This document shows positions 19,989 through 27,708 of a stretch of 64,000 nt of DNA, piece after piece. A program made the translations under genes and the position numbers. Below the pieces are notes generated by a model, which was not told the DNA's origin, did no database searches, and saw only the letters and a program-made list of their open reading frames with translations. Origin of the DNA: Flavobacterium sp. CBA20B-1 (GTDB taxonomy: Bacteria; Bacteroidota; Bacteroidia; Flavobacteriales; Flavobacteriaceae); the NCBI RefSeq assembly GCF_028473145.1, contig NZ_CP092371.1, positions 1 through 64,000 of the forward strand, written 5' to 3'. How positions within the stretch are numbered: the first letter of the stretch is position 1; the number at the start of each line of letters is the position of its first letter.

Positions 19989-20014
19989 AAGCCGTATACA
20001 TTGATACACGGCTT
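19989..20014. terminator. Shared terminator between umuD and histone H1-like gene
   Basis: AAGCCGT (19989-19995) and ACGGCTT (20008-20014) form the stem base, with partial pairing inside. Read leftward it is followed by TTTATTTTTTT, read rightward by TTCTCTATT, so it can close both converging genes. Confidence 0.7.
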
Positions 20015-20019
20015 CTCTA

Positions 20020-20196
20020 TTATTTTTTAGATTCTTCTAAAGATAACTTTCTAAATTCTTTTAAAAGTTTCTCTAAAGCTAAAGATGATTTTCTCGCTCT
20101 TGTTCCAGCTGATTTATTTTCTTTTTCAATTTGTAATTGAGCGTCTGAGTTGAATGCTTCAAATTCTGTGTTTAATTGTTCTAAAAGATTTTTCAT
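20020..20196 (-). CDS. Histone H1-like small protein
   Basis: A 58-residue Lys-rich protein beginning MKNLLEQLNTEFEAFNSDAQ. The central KENKSAGTRARKSS followed by LxLEKLLKEFRKLS is the signature of the small histone H1-like proteins found throughout Bacteroidota. They are thought to bind and compact DNA, though their exact role is unclear. The protein is complete and short, convergent with umuD and sharing a terminator. On a plasmid it could act as a nucleoid-associated or stealth protein reducing the burden of incoming DNA, but that is inference. Confidence 0.8.
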   Translation of the reverse strand: MKNLLEQLNTEFEAFNSDAQLQIEKENKSAGTRARKSSLALEKLLKEFRKLSLEESKK

Positions 20197-20431
20197 TATA
20201 ATATTATTTTATACAAATATAGCATTTGAAACAGTAATAGGGAGGAACTTTTCATTAATATTTTAATGCTTAAAATTACCATAATCATATTAAAAAGTAA
20301 AACTAAATTATAAAACAATATTTAAATATAAAGCTATCTTTATATTTAAATATATATATACTTTTATATATTTCTATTTATATATATTACTATACATATA
20401 TGTTTTTAGATATGTGATAACAAGTAAGTTA

Positions 20432-21229
20432 TTATAACACTTTGCATTTAAAGTTTTCATCTAATGAAAGTCTACCCTGAAATTCTTTATCTTTCCATCT
20501 AAAAGATTTAATATCAGTTTGATCTCCTCTAAGTAAGATCTCGATATCATCAAAAGATAAATTATAGCCAAAAATAGAGGGCCAAATTATAAAATCACAT
20601 TTAATATCTGATAAGTAATGAGTACAGCCAAAGAATTTCTCCATTTTCAATACAGTACCGCTGCACTTCGGACAATCTCCTAAAGAGTAATCAAATTGGA
20701 CTTGAAAAGTACTGTCATTTACAAAAAGTTTTGCTTGAAAATGAATGCCTTGTTTTGAAGTAAAATTTAAAAAAGGAGTTGAGTTGCCAGTAACTAATAA
20801 TCGTACATTATCTTCAGTCATTGTAATTCCACTATAAGAACGGTAAATAAACATTCCACATTTTCGGTTAAAATAATTTTCACATCCCCAACCTTGCTTT
20901 GTTCTTAGAATTTCGCCATCACAATTAATACATCTAAGATCATCTACAATTTGATTTCGAAACTTATAATTGATATAACCGTGTACAATTTTTAATGCAG
21001 CTTCAAATTTTTCGCCTTTATCGTCCACAAAATCTGAATAATATTTTGTTTCGTAATTGTGAAGCAAGTCAAATAGCATTTCTGGAGTAATAATTTTTTT
21101 CGAATAAGATTTATAAATAAAAAAATTACACAACTGCTTATTGTTTTCAACAAAATTACATTGAAATTTATCCTCAAACTCTAAAAGCTGCCCTTTGTTG
21201 CAAATGGGACATGTACCAACTCGTTTCAT
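20432..21229 (-). CDS. Triple topoisomerase-C-terminal-repeat zinc-finger protein
   Basis: A 265-residue protein made of three similar units of about 85 residues. Each starts with a CxxC zinc half-site (CPICNKG, CINCDGE, CPKCSGT), then a second Cys pair (C...C), then a FxIY/FxIW segment, then an LL-rich helix and a beta-rich FxAxL/FxGRL end. This is the arrangement of the zinc-finger plus C-terminal repeats of bacterial topoisomerase I/III, yet no topoisomerase catalytic domain is present. It probably binds single-stranded DNA. It lies between the DNA-repair genes and the replication origin, transcribed leftward. Confidence 0.65.
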   Translation of the reverse strand: MKRVGTCPICNKGQLLEFEDKFQCNFVENNKQLCNFFIYKSYSKKIITPEMLFDLLHNYETKYYSDFVDDKGEKFEAALKIVHGYINYKFRNQIVDDLRCINCDGEILRTKQGWGCENYFNRKCGMFIYRSYSGITMTEDNVRLLVTGNSTPFLNFTSKQGIHFQAKLFVNDSTFQVQFDYSLGDCPKCSGTVLKMEKFFGCTHYLSDIKCDFIIWPSIFGYNLSFDDIEILLRGDQTDIKSFRWKDKEFQGRLSLDENFKCKVL

Positions 21230-21370
21230 TCTATAAAATTAGCTGTTTTTTACAAAAATTCGCCGGGCACTGGTGAAATATCGTCTTTCCTTTTCGGACT
21301 TTTTTATCAATAATGGGTAAACTATTAAAAAAATTCCTTTTAAAATGGGAATATAATTTTGAACGTTTCT

Positions 21371-21410
21371 TATTTTAATTTTAATATTAATTTTAATATT
21401 AATTTTAAGT
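21371..21410. repeat. AT-rich tandem repeats, candidate DNA-unwinding element
   Basis: ATTTTAATATTA-like units are repeated in tandem with no G or C in about 35 bases, about 65 bases from the first iteron. Such an AT-only tract beside iterons is the usual site of strand opening in Rep_3-type origins. Confidence 0.5.
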
Positions 21411-21475
21411 AATCGTTTTTTTAAGCTATAAAACATTGTTTATTAATGTTTTACACTCTTTGTTTTAGGCTTTTT

Positions 21476-22211
21476 TGGGTAGTGGAATCTCGAAGATATG
21501 GGTAGTAGAATGTCGATTAAATGGGTAGTGGAATCTCGATTTTTGGGTAGTAGAATGTCGAAATAAAATCACGTGGGTAGTGAAATGTCGATTTTTGGGT
21601 AGTGGAATCTCGATATTTTACCTTAAAAACTGACTCTAAAATCAAAAAAAGTTTGATGGGTAGTAGAATGTCGAATATTAAATGGATAAAATGCATAATT
21701 ATGGGTAGTGGAATGTCGAAATAAAAGAAAATAGTTGTTCTTTATTGAATTTTGGGTAGTGAAATATCGATTTTGAATTAGTAACTCATATAAAGATACG
21801 ATAAATAAATAAGGTATATTAGTATAAACGGTATAAATATATACTCAATTGTATGAATACATATTAATAAAGTAATGATAGCTAACATATTAATACAATA
21901 TGGGTAGTGGAATGTCGAAATATATATTAAGTTATCTTTATATATCAGAGTGCTTATATAGTAATGGGTAGTGGAATGTCGAAATTTAAAAGAGTACTTC
22001 CTTGGTTTAATAATAATCTTTTTTAATGGTGGGTAGTAGAATCTCGATAATATTAATAAAAAATAATTTAGTTGAAACTACGTAAGTACTACAAACTCGA
22101 CTTAAATTCTATAGATTTTTTTTTATTATGGGTAGTGGAATCTCGAAATTTAAAAGAGAAGTTCCCTGATTTATTAGTAGTCTTTTATCCTGGTGGGTAG
22201 TGGAATCTCGA
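21476..22211 (+). repeat. Iteron array of the plasmid replication origin (14 copies)
   Basis: Fourteen direct 18-bp repeats, consensus TGGGTAGTRRAATNTCGA, start at 21476, 21499, 21522, 21544, 21574, 21596, 21657, 21702, 21753, 21901, 21965, 22030, 22129 and 22194. All share one orientation. The first six are mostly 22-23 bp apart (two helical turns) and the later ones are 45-148 bp apart. Variation is confined to positions 9, 10 and 14. The 21966-22065 and 22130-22230 segments are similar over about 100 bp, showing a local duplication. The array lies just downstream of the rep gene and is the expected Rep binding site. Confidence 0.93.
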
Positions 22212-22218
22212 TAATAAT

Positions 22219-22244
22219 AAAAAATGCTCCTACAAAGGAGCATT
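22219..22244 (-). terminator. Terminator overlapping the rep stop codon
   Basis: AATGCTCC (22223-22230) pairs with GGAGCATT (22237-22244). Read leftward the stem is followed by TTTTTATTATTAT. The rep stop codon (22230-22232) lies inside the hairpin. Confidence 0.75.
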
Positions 22245-23384
22245 AAATATTGGGTAACCCTTAGGGGATATTTGAGCATGCTTCGTCGCAGAATAAAGAG
22301 AAATAACTTCTTCTTGAATTTCATCTAACAATGCTGAAAAAGGAATATCAGTAATTAAAGGATTGTTGTTATCTTTTCTTCTTGCTGTATTATATTTTTT
22401 AACCAGATTCTTATATGCACTGCTAAAAAGAAACTTTGCACCAAAATCCATATCAAATATTTTTTCTATATGCTCTAACTCTTTTTTAGTCAGGTTATGT
22501 CTTTTCTTAATATAAGAAAGTTTATATAATTTGAATTGATTGTCCTGACTTGATAAATTTATAGATTCTGCTGCGCCACTACCAATGGATTTAAGTTGAT
22601 ATCTAGTTATACCTATAAAATTTCCACTTACAGAGCTATTAAAAGAAAAAGACGATGATTTATCTAATACTTTCTTAATAGGGTCTAGAAAGCCCTTTTT
22701 TAGCGTTCTTAAATCTTTATAATTAATCCCCCAGGTTCTATTCATATACTCTAAGGTAACCTTGGTTCCGTCTTCTTTAAGAGTATTTAACCAGAGTGCA
22801 AATAAGAATTGTTTATGAGATTTTACAGAATAAACTAAAGAATAGAGAACGTAATTATAATTGGCTAAAGCAACAATCTTTTTAAACCAATAAGGATTAA
22901 TATAGAAAGATACTTGTCCTTTATAAATAGTTGGATCAATAATTAAACCACCATAAAATTGTTTTTTTTCAATGTCACCTTTAGAATTAATATACTTTAC
23001 TGTATGCCATTCTTGCTTATAATTAACTAAAAATTGTAGTCCTTTTTTAGTTAATTCTAAATTACGGGATTTAGATATATCTGAAGTACGCATTACAATT
23101 TTAGCATATGATTCATCATCTTCTAAATAAGTTTTCTTAAATAAATCTAATTGAAAACTATCATCTGAAACACCATATTGAAATTGCCTATTTCTAAGAA
23201 CATTTAGAATATTAATAATTATACGATTTGCCTCAATAGGCATAGATTCTTTAACAATGAAATTGCCTTTAACATCTTGGAAAAATAGATCTCTATAAAA
23301 TTCATTTGAAATTTTAACCTTATCAGCTATCTTATTGCTGCTAAAGGTTTCTTTTACTTTATTGTCTTTTTCTTCCTCATTCAT
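22230..23384 (-). CDS. Replication initiation protein (Rep_3/RepB family)
   Basis: Initiator that should bind the adjacent iterons and open the origin. The 384-residue protein has the two-winged-helix layout of Rep_3 proteins: the SKSRNLELTKKGLQFLVNYKQEW block, FYINPYWFKKIVAL, and the YSLVYSVKSHKQFLFALWL segment followed by the YMNRTWGINYKDLRTLKKGFLDP helix-turn-helix region. The N-terminus is extended and charged. The close link to iterons is the strongest evidence. It is downstream of the partition genes; a 145-base gap upstream carries a possible antisense RNA. Confidence 0.88.
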   Translation of the reverse strand: MNEEEKDNKVKETFSSNKIADKVKISNEFYRDLFFQDVKGNFIVKESMPIEANRIIINILNVLRNRQFQYGVSDDSFQLDLFKKTYLEDDESYAKIVMRTSDISKSRNLELTKKGLQFLVNYKQEWHTVKYINSKGDIEKKQFYGGLIIDPTIYKGQVSFYINPYWFKKIVALANYNYVLYSLVYSVKSHKQFLFALWLNTLKEDGTKVTLEYMNRTWGINYKDLRTLKKGFLDPIKKVLDKSSSFSFNSSVSGNFIGITRYQLKSIGSGAAESINLSSQDNQFKLYKLSYIKKRHNLTKKELEHIEKIFDMDFGAKFLFSSAYKNLVKKYNTARRKDNNNPLITDIPFSALLDEIQEEVISLYSATKHAQISPKGYPIFNAPL

Positions 23385-23457
23385 AACTTGTAACTTTTCT
23401 ACTGGTTAAAGTGCTGTAATTTAATAATTATTTCAGTGAACAAATAAAATTTAATCG

Positions 23458-23531
23458 TATATTTGAAACACGAAAAGGAAAACAAAATTTATTTTGTTTC
23501 CGAAAGAGGGGCTTCGGCTCCTCTTTTTTTT
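23458..23531 (+). ncRNA. Candidate short antisense RNA upstream of rep
   Basis: A + strand -7 element TATATTTG (23458-23465) is followed by two stem-loops: GGAAAACAAAAT/ATTTTGTTTCC (23477-23501, one bulge) and AGAGGGGC-TTCG-GCTCCTCT (23505-23524) ending in eight Ts. The second stem has a G-T pair that forms a wobble only in + strand RNA and would be an A-C mismatch in leftward RNA, so the terminator belongs to the + strand. The transcript would be about 60 nt and antisense to the rep leader. The -33 element is weak. Confidence 0.45.
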
Positions 23532-23754
23532 ATGGTCTGGTAGGATTTTTACCATTTAAATAATTAGCAACTTGTTGTTGGCTTTCTTTCTCATATACAT
23601 TGCAGAATAACCATTTATTTTCTCCTACAAAATGCTCATCAAAATACTTAACCAACCGCTTTACTCCAGCTGATCCTTGTACAGCTCGATACTTAACCCA
23701 GTTACCATTTAAGAGCTTCACATTTACTACATATACTTTATTTGACTTTTCCAT
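23530..23754 (-). CDS. Hypothetical protein of the partition operon
   Basis: Unrecognised 74-residue soluble basic protein (MEKSNKVYVVNVKLLNGNWV). It looks like a small alpha/beta domain with no signal peptide. It overlaps the end of the preceding ribbon-helix-helix-like gene by 17 bases, so it is the third gene of the parA operon and probably a plasmid-maintenance accessory. Its stop codon lies within the T-run of the + strand terminator. Confidence 0.62.
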   Translation of the reverse strand: MEKSNKVYVVNVKLLNGNWVKYRAVQGSAGVKRLVKYFDEHFVGENKWLFCNVYEKESQQQVANYLNGKNPTRP

Positions 23755-24016
23755 GATAACGCTTTAAGAATTCATTATATTCTTCCTCATAAACGTTTAT
23801 TAATGCAGTATTAATCAATTCTTTCACCGTCATTCCTTCAATCAAAGAAGCTTTATTTTTAAGAAATGTGATCATTTCACTCGGAACTTTTACATATAAT
23901 CCTTTTTCAGACGTTGAAGGTTTTTGTACCGGCACCACTTTTTGTACTGGTGTTTCTACTTGCGTTTTTTTTACCTGATTTACTAATGCAGATAAATCTA
24001 CTTTTTTATTAGCCAT
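23738..24016 (-). CDS. ParB-like small partition protein (ribbon-helix-helix type)
   Basis: Probable centromere-binding partner of ParA. The 92-residue protein has a Val/Gln/Pro-rich flexible N-terminus (about 1-38) and a C-terminal domain (about 40-92) that fits a ribbon-helix-helix fold: a strand GLYVKVPSEM, then helices around FLKNKASLIEG and VKELINTALINVYEEEY. Position directly after parA with an 8-base overlap is the classical arrangement. Family assignment is by context and fold pattern. Confidence 0.72.
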   Translation of the reverse strand: MANKKVDLSALVNQVKKTQVETPVQKVVPVQKPSTSEKGLYVKVPSEMITFLKNKASLIEGMTVKELINTALINVYEEEYNEFLKRYHGKVK

Positions 24017-24608
24017 TACTTAAAAGTTTAATCATTAATTCTCTTGTCAAATTCTGAAGTTGATTACTTGCTTTGTGTTTCCCTTCAACTCCTTTGGTTA
24101 CAATGCTATTAGTAATTGCATCATAGTCGTTGATTACTGTGTTAGCAATAGGAACATCCAACTCATTAAAATTCTCAGTTAATCTATCTTTAAGTGATGA
24201 ATTAGCTTTAATTCTATTAAAAACGATTAAAGATCGATCTACAGCATTGTTATCTTTAATAATCTGAACGGTTTTATCAATAGCTAATAGATCATTGATA
24301 CTCGCTTGCGTTGGTATTACAATTAAATCAGCTTGTTGTACTAAAGAGTGAATTTCTTCAAATAGGTAAGGGGGTGTATCAATAATAATGAAATCGAAAT
24401 CTTCATGTGGGATTTTATTAATTTTACGATCTACATCTATATATGTCAGCTGGTCATTTAAGTCTTTTACTTGGAGTAAAGTACCTTGATAATCCCAATC
24501 AATTAAACCAACCTTAGCGTCTTGGTTGAGTAAATTTGCAACATTGTAAGATAATGTGCTTTTCCCAACGCCACCTTTTTGATGAGTAAATAAAATGATC
24601 TTAGCCAT
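24009..24608 (-). CDS. parA: ParA-family partition ATPase
   Basis: Walker-type ATPase that segregates plasmid copies. The deviant Walker A motif HQKGGVGKSTL (residues about 9-19, with K11 and K16) is followed by switch I/II elements, IDWDYQGTL and FIIIDTPPYL, and by LIVIPTQASINDLLAI. At 199 residues it is a small Ib-type ParA without an N-terminal DNA-binding domain, so autoregulation should be done by the small partner protein. A canonical promoter and an 18-bp palindrome lie just upstream. Confidence 0.93.
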   Translation of the reverse strand: MAKIILFTHQKGGVGKSTLSYNVANLLNQDAKVGLIDWDYQGTLLQVKDLNDQLTYIDVDRKINKIPHEDFDFIIIDTPPYLFEEIHSLVQQADLIVIPTQASINDLLAIDKTVQIIKDNNAVDRSLIVFNRIKANSSLKDRLTENFNELDVPIANTVINDYDAITNSIVTKGVEGKHKASNQLQNLTRELMIKLLSNG

Positions 24609-24629
24609 AATTCATCTATTAATTTTTAT

Positions 24630-24671
24630 CAAAAATAAAACAAAATATATTGATATACAAATATTTGTATA
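24630..24671 (-). promoter_or_regulatory. Promoter and palindromic operator of the par operon
   Basis: Read leftward, TTTG (plus 24658-24661), 20 nt and TATTTTTG (plus 24630-24637) match the Bacteroidota consensus exactly. The perfect 18-bp palindrome TATACAAATATTTGTATA (24654-24671) covers the -33 box, as expected for a repressor or centromere site. Confidence 0.7.
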
Positions 24672-25039
24672 GTTAAATATTAATATATTTAGATATAAAT
24701 ATATATTTATATATTATTAAAAATGTATGAAATAATATTTTATAAATACCTTATATCAAAAGGGTTAAGCACACTAATTTCTATCGTATAAAGAACAACT
24801 AAAAACTAATCCGATTAAAAGAGGATTTGTTTTGTGAATGTACCCTTTAATTATTTACAACAAGGAAATATTTTCCGAGTGTAAAGTATTAAAGGAGGTC
24901 GATAGAAATTTAACTTTGAAATAGGGTGGGTGGGTAAGAAAAATATTAAGGTACGAATATAAGGTTTCACTAAATAATTCAATCCGCCCCGAAGGGGCGA
25001 ATTTTTACGCCCTTTATTATTTTAAAAGGCGTAAAAGGG
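24672..25039. other. Intergenic region with solo insertion-sequence end and hairpins
   Basis: No gene is seen. At about 24767-24805 a stretch of some 45 bases (CACACTAATTTCTATCGTA core) resembles the end of the decayed IS1182-like element at 26505, so it is probably a solo element end. At 24985-25007 CGCCCC/GGGGCG plus Ts forms a rightward hairpin, and TTTACGCC/GGCGTAAA (25004-25035) forms a stem just after the leftward antirestriction gene. Confidence 0.5.
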
Positions 25040-26023
25040 TTATAATTTAAGGTAATTTATTGCTTTGTTCGCATAACTAAAAGCCTCTTCTAAAATTTGA
25101 TGTTTTTTCTCTTCGGCTGTATGCTTTAACCAACTTTTTAAATAAATAATTGAGTTAATAAACTGCTCTGAATAATTGAATTCTAACGAAAACAATAACG
25201 AACCCAATTCCGCAACCAATTCTTCAAAAGCATATTTATTTCTACCGTCTTCAAAATCTTGGTCTAAACGGTTTAATCGGTCTTTATGTCCTGTCCAATG
25301 AATAATTTCATGAAAAACAGTTGAATAATATGCACCCTTATTTTTGAAATACTGCGGTTTGGGTAAATGAATTTCATCTTTTCCAGGAGTATAATACGCT
25401 TCGCCTTGTACTAAATGTTGTAATGATAAATTTTTGGTTTCAATTAAACCATTAATAAAATTTTCGGCACAATCATCAAGTTCTATGAGTTCAACATCAG
25501 CAATAATAGGAAACTCACAATCATTTATATTTTCAATGTTATCCGTATGAAATACACGATAATACTTCATAAAGCTTTTTACTCGATATTCTTTTTGTTT
25601 TGTGCTATCTAAAGCCTTAAAATCAGCAAGTTGAATACGTTCTTCCGTTTCTTTATGTCTAATATCATAACTAAAGTATTGTATTGGTAATGACTTTGAA
25701 CCTTTCTTAATTTTGCCTTTTGATTTAGTAATCTGATTAAAAGTCGCATAATAGCAATTTGAACGCTTATTAATCAACATATCAAGTGCCAATATAAATT
25801 GGTTTAATCGTGTGTAAGATTGTAAAGAAAGTCTGTTAGCAGGCATAAAAGATACATTTTCTTTTAAAAAATGTTGCCAATGTTTCTCTTCTACGTTTTC
25901 CAGTTGTTCAATAATTGAACTAAAGAACAAATCGTTATAATTATTCTTTGTAGTTTGAGCTTGGCTCTTTTCTGTTGTTTTAACGGTTCTTTTTGCTTGG
26001 GGAGTTTTTACATTTGTTTCCAT
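25040..26023 (-). CDS. ArdC-type antirestriction protein with zincin metallopeptidase domain
   Basis: Predicted antirestriction protein that protects incoming plasmid DNA. The N-terminal half (about 35-190) matches the ArdC single-stranded-DNA-binding domain (RTKYDFT-like WQHFLKENVSFMPANR and NQFILALDMLI). The C-terminal half is a zinc peptidase-like domain with HEIIHWTGH at about 240 and the downstream FEELVAELGS acidic motif. I chose the ATG at 26023 (METNVKTPQ) over an in-frame ATG at 26065 because the extra 14 residues look unlike the family. It is a standard companion of conjugative backbones and fits the early transfer role. Confidence 0.85.
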   Translation of the reverse strand: METNVKTPQAKRTVKTTEKSQAQTTKNNYNDLFFSSIIEQLENVEEKHWQHFLKENVSFMPANRLSLQSYTRLNQFILALDMLINKRSNCYYATFNQITKSKGKIKKGSKSLPIQYFSYDIRHKETEERIQLADFKALDSTKQKEYRVKSFMKYYRVFHTDNIENINDCEFPIIADVELIELDDCAENFINGLIETKNLSLQHLVQGEAYYTPGKDEIHLPKPQYFKNKGAYYSTVFHEIIHWTGHKDRLNRLDQDFEDGRNKYAFEELVAELGSLLFSLEFNYSEQFINSIIYLKSWLKHTAEEKKHQILEEAFSYANKAINYLKL

Positions 26024-26531
26024 AATAAAATAATATTTAATAGTTCTACAATTTTTATTAATCATTCTTCGTGAGTTGTCGCTTATGGCTTTTCTGTGCG
26101 AAATAGAACTATTGACTACAGAACGATTTATAAAAGGAAAAATCCATTGGCCGCTACAGAAATGAAGCTGACAAATGGATTCGACTGGTAAATATATTTA
26201 GGAGTGTCTGCGAGTTAGAAATACAAGATAGATAAACTGAAAATTGGCGTTATTTTTCCTGAAAATACTGACGATTTTAAGGTGATATCTATTGATGTAG
26301 TTCTTAAGAAGTAGAAACCTCAATAGATTTTTATAAAGCGGAATAGGCAATAATTTTGCAACAAGAAAATCATATACGGCGACACCTCCGAATAGAGTGA
26401 CATAAAAAGGGAAGAAGCTATTTTCAATATTATGATAGAACAAGTAAAAACCAAGCAAAAAGAATTAATTAAAACATTAACAACTTTCCTTTTTAAATAG
26501 GATAAACACACTAATTTCAATCGTAGAATGA
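26024..26531. other. Non-coding or decayed stretch left of the IS remnant
   Basis: Open frames here are hydrophobic, low complexity and mutually overlapping, with no recognisable family, so I do not call a gene. AATCCATT (about 26140) and AATGGATT (about 26175) form an inverted repeat. The right part (26497-26531) holds the CACACTAATTTCAATCGTA sequence that probably marks the end of the IS1182-like remnant. Confidence 0.45.
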
Positions 26532-27258
26532 TTAACTAAAACTGAACCTTTTTACGTTGGGTTGGACAGGTTTTACAAAAACCAAACTATTACCTTGTTT
26601 TAAGGAGAAAACTTGGGCTAAAACATGGAGTATTTTAAATATAAAACGCAAGTGTTTCTTCAAGTTATCCGATAAACTTGACATTACTACATGGTTGTTT
26701 GCCTGAGCCATCCCACGACTATTGATGCGCTTCATATTGAAAAAGTTGATCAACGTACCTAATACTGGCTCCACTGTGCTTGATCGACGTTTAACCAATC
26801 TGCGGTGATACGCTTTGTTTCGGATCAGTTTTTTATGCATTTTGTCGTAAAGAGGTTGTTGCTGTTCATTTAAAAGGCAAATGAGCCTTGTTCCCTCCTT
26901 CCTGAACGCATTCATATCGATTTTCTTCTGTATTAAAAAAAAACTTTTCGGGGGGTACTTTTCAAAATTAGGGATCCAGGCATCCAATTTTTTGTGCTCA
27001 CAATATTGCAAACTCATACCACTACTGTAACCTACATCTGGTAAAACTTCACCAATTTTCATTAACAAAATCTTAAAAAAACCACAGGGTATAGACTTTT
27101 CTGACCTTGGCTACCGTAATATTTTTTTTTGTGGAGTTATACAGAAAGTGTAAATCTAACTCTTGATTTATGCACCTATAAAAGTTATCTGCTGGAACCA
27201 AGCCATCTAGGCTTAATTAATAAAAAAGTTCTAAGGTAAAATCTTTACGTTCTTGCAT
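26532..27258 (-). pseudogene. Decayed IS1182-like transposase
   Basis: The C-terminal part (26532-27068) encodes GYSSGMSLQYCE, then RRSSTVEPVLGTLINFFNMKR, the conserved DDE C-terminal region of IS1182-family transposases. Upstream, in another frame from the ATG at 27258, the family N-terminus is readable: DGLVPADNFYRCINQELDLH, then PVVFFKILL after a frameshift, with an in-frame TAA at codon 14. The middle of the protein is missing: the N-terminal segment ends at FFKILL and continues directly into the late KIGEVLPDVGYSSG segment. The element therefore has a stop, a frameshift and a large internal deletion and cannot be active. Confidence 0.82.
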
Positions 27259-27708
27259 GCAACAAGATGCGATTTTTATTTATATTTGAGTTGTGCAAAA
27301 AGCACATAATATTGCCAAAAGCAAGACTAATCTGCACACTTTTATCCGCTGCGACTGGTTCACTTTATCCACTCTATCTACATATCCAAATTTCATTTAC
27401 AAATGAAGTTTATAAGTGTACAATAATAACAAAAGTTTACAAAAATGCTATTTTCAAATATAGTAAACAAATACTGTAAACGACAAAAATGATAGATATA
27501 AAAGAAAAACCACTATTTTATAATGGTGGTTTTCTGTTTACAAAAATCATCTTTATTATAAACCAGCTTATGTTGGTTATAAATTTATTTTTTAATTAAT
27601 TATAAAATTTATTAAAGTAATATTATCAGAATAGTTTTATAGTAGAAAAATATATATTATATTCCAATTCATTTATTTTTAACAATAAAATCAATTTAAA
27701 GATATCTT
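27259..27708. other. Intergenic region upstream of the TonB-type barrel gene
   Basis: No credible gene; the open frame at 27267-27479 is low complexity with no family features. A hairpin (27506-27540) separates the IS remnant from the barrel gene. The last 150 bases are very AT-rich and probably hold the barrel promoter, but no clear TAnnTTTG box is seen. Confidence 0.45.
27506..27540 (+). terminator. Hairpin terminator
   Basis: AAACCAC (27507-27513) pairs with GTGGTTT (27526-27532), extended inward by A-T pairs and followed by TCTGTTT. A-runs on the left make it plausible in both directions. Confidence 0.55.

Noticed and set aside
21239..21436. 65-codon Lys/Ile-rich leftward open frame
   Set aside because: It arises from the AT-only tandem repeats of the origin region and is not protein-like.
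21476..22211. Repeat array considered as a CRISPR
   Set aside because: Repeats are 18 bp with irregular spacers of 4-130 bp and no cas genes; position beside a Rep_3 gene makes them iterons.
26198..26520. Two overlapping hydrophobic leftward open frames of 66 and 86 codons
   Set aside because: They overlap each other in different frames, are low complexity, match no family and lie in the decayed IS region.
27267..27479. 70-codon rightward open frame
   Set aside because: No family features, poor composition, and no promoter; probably chance in AT-rich DNA next to the IS remnant.
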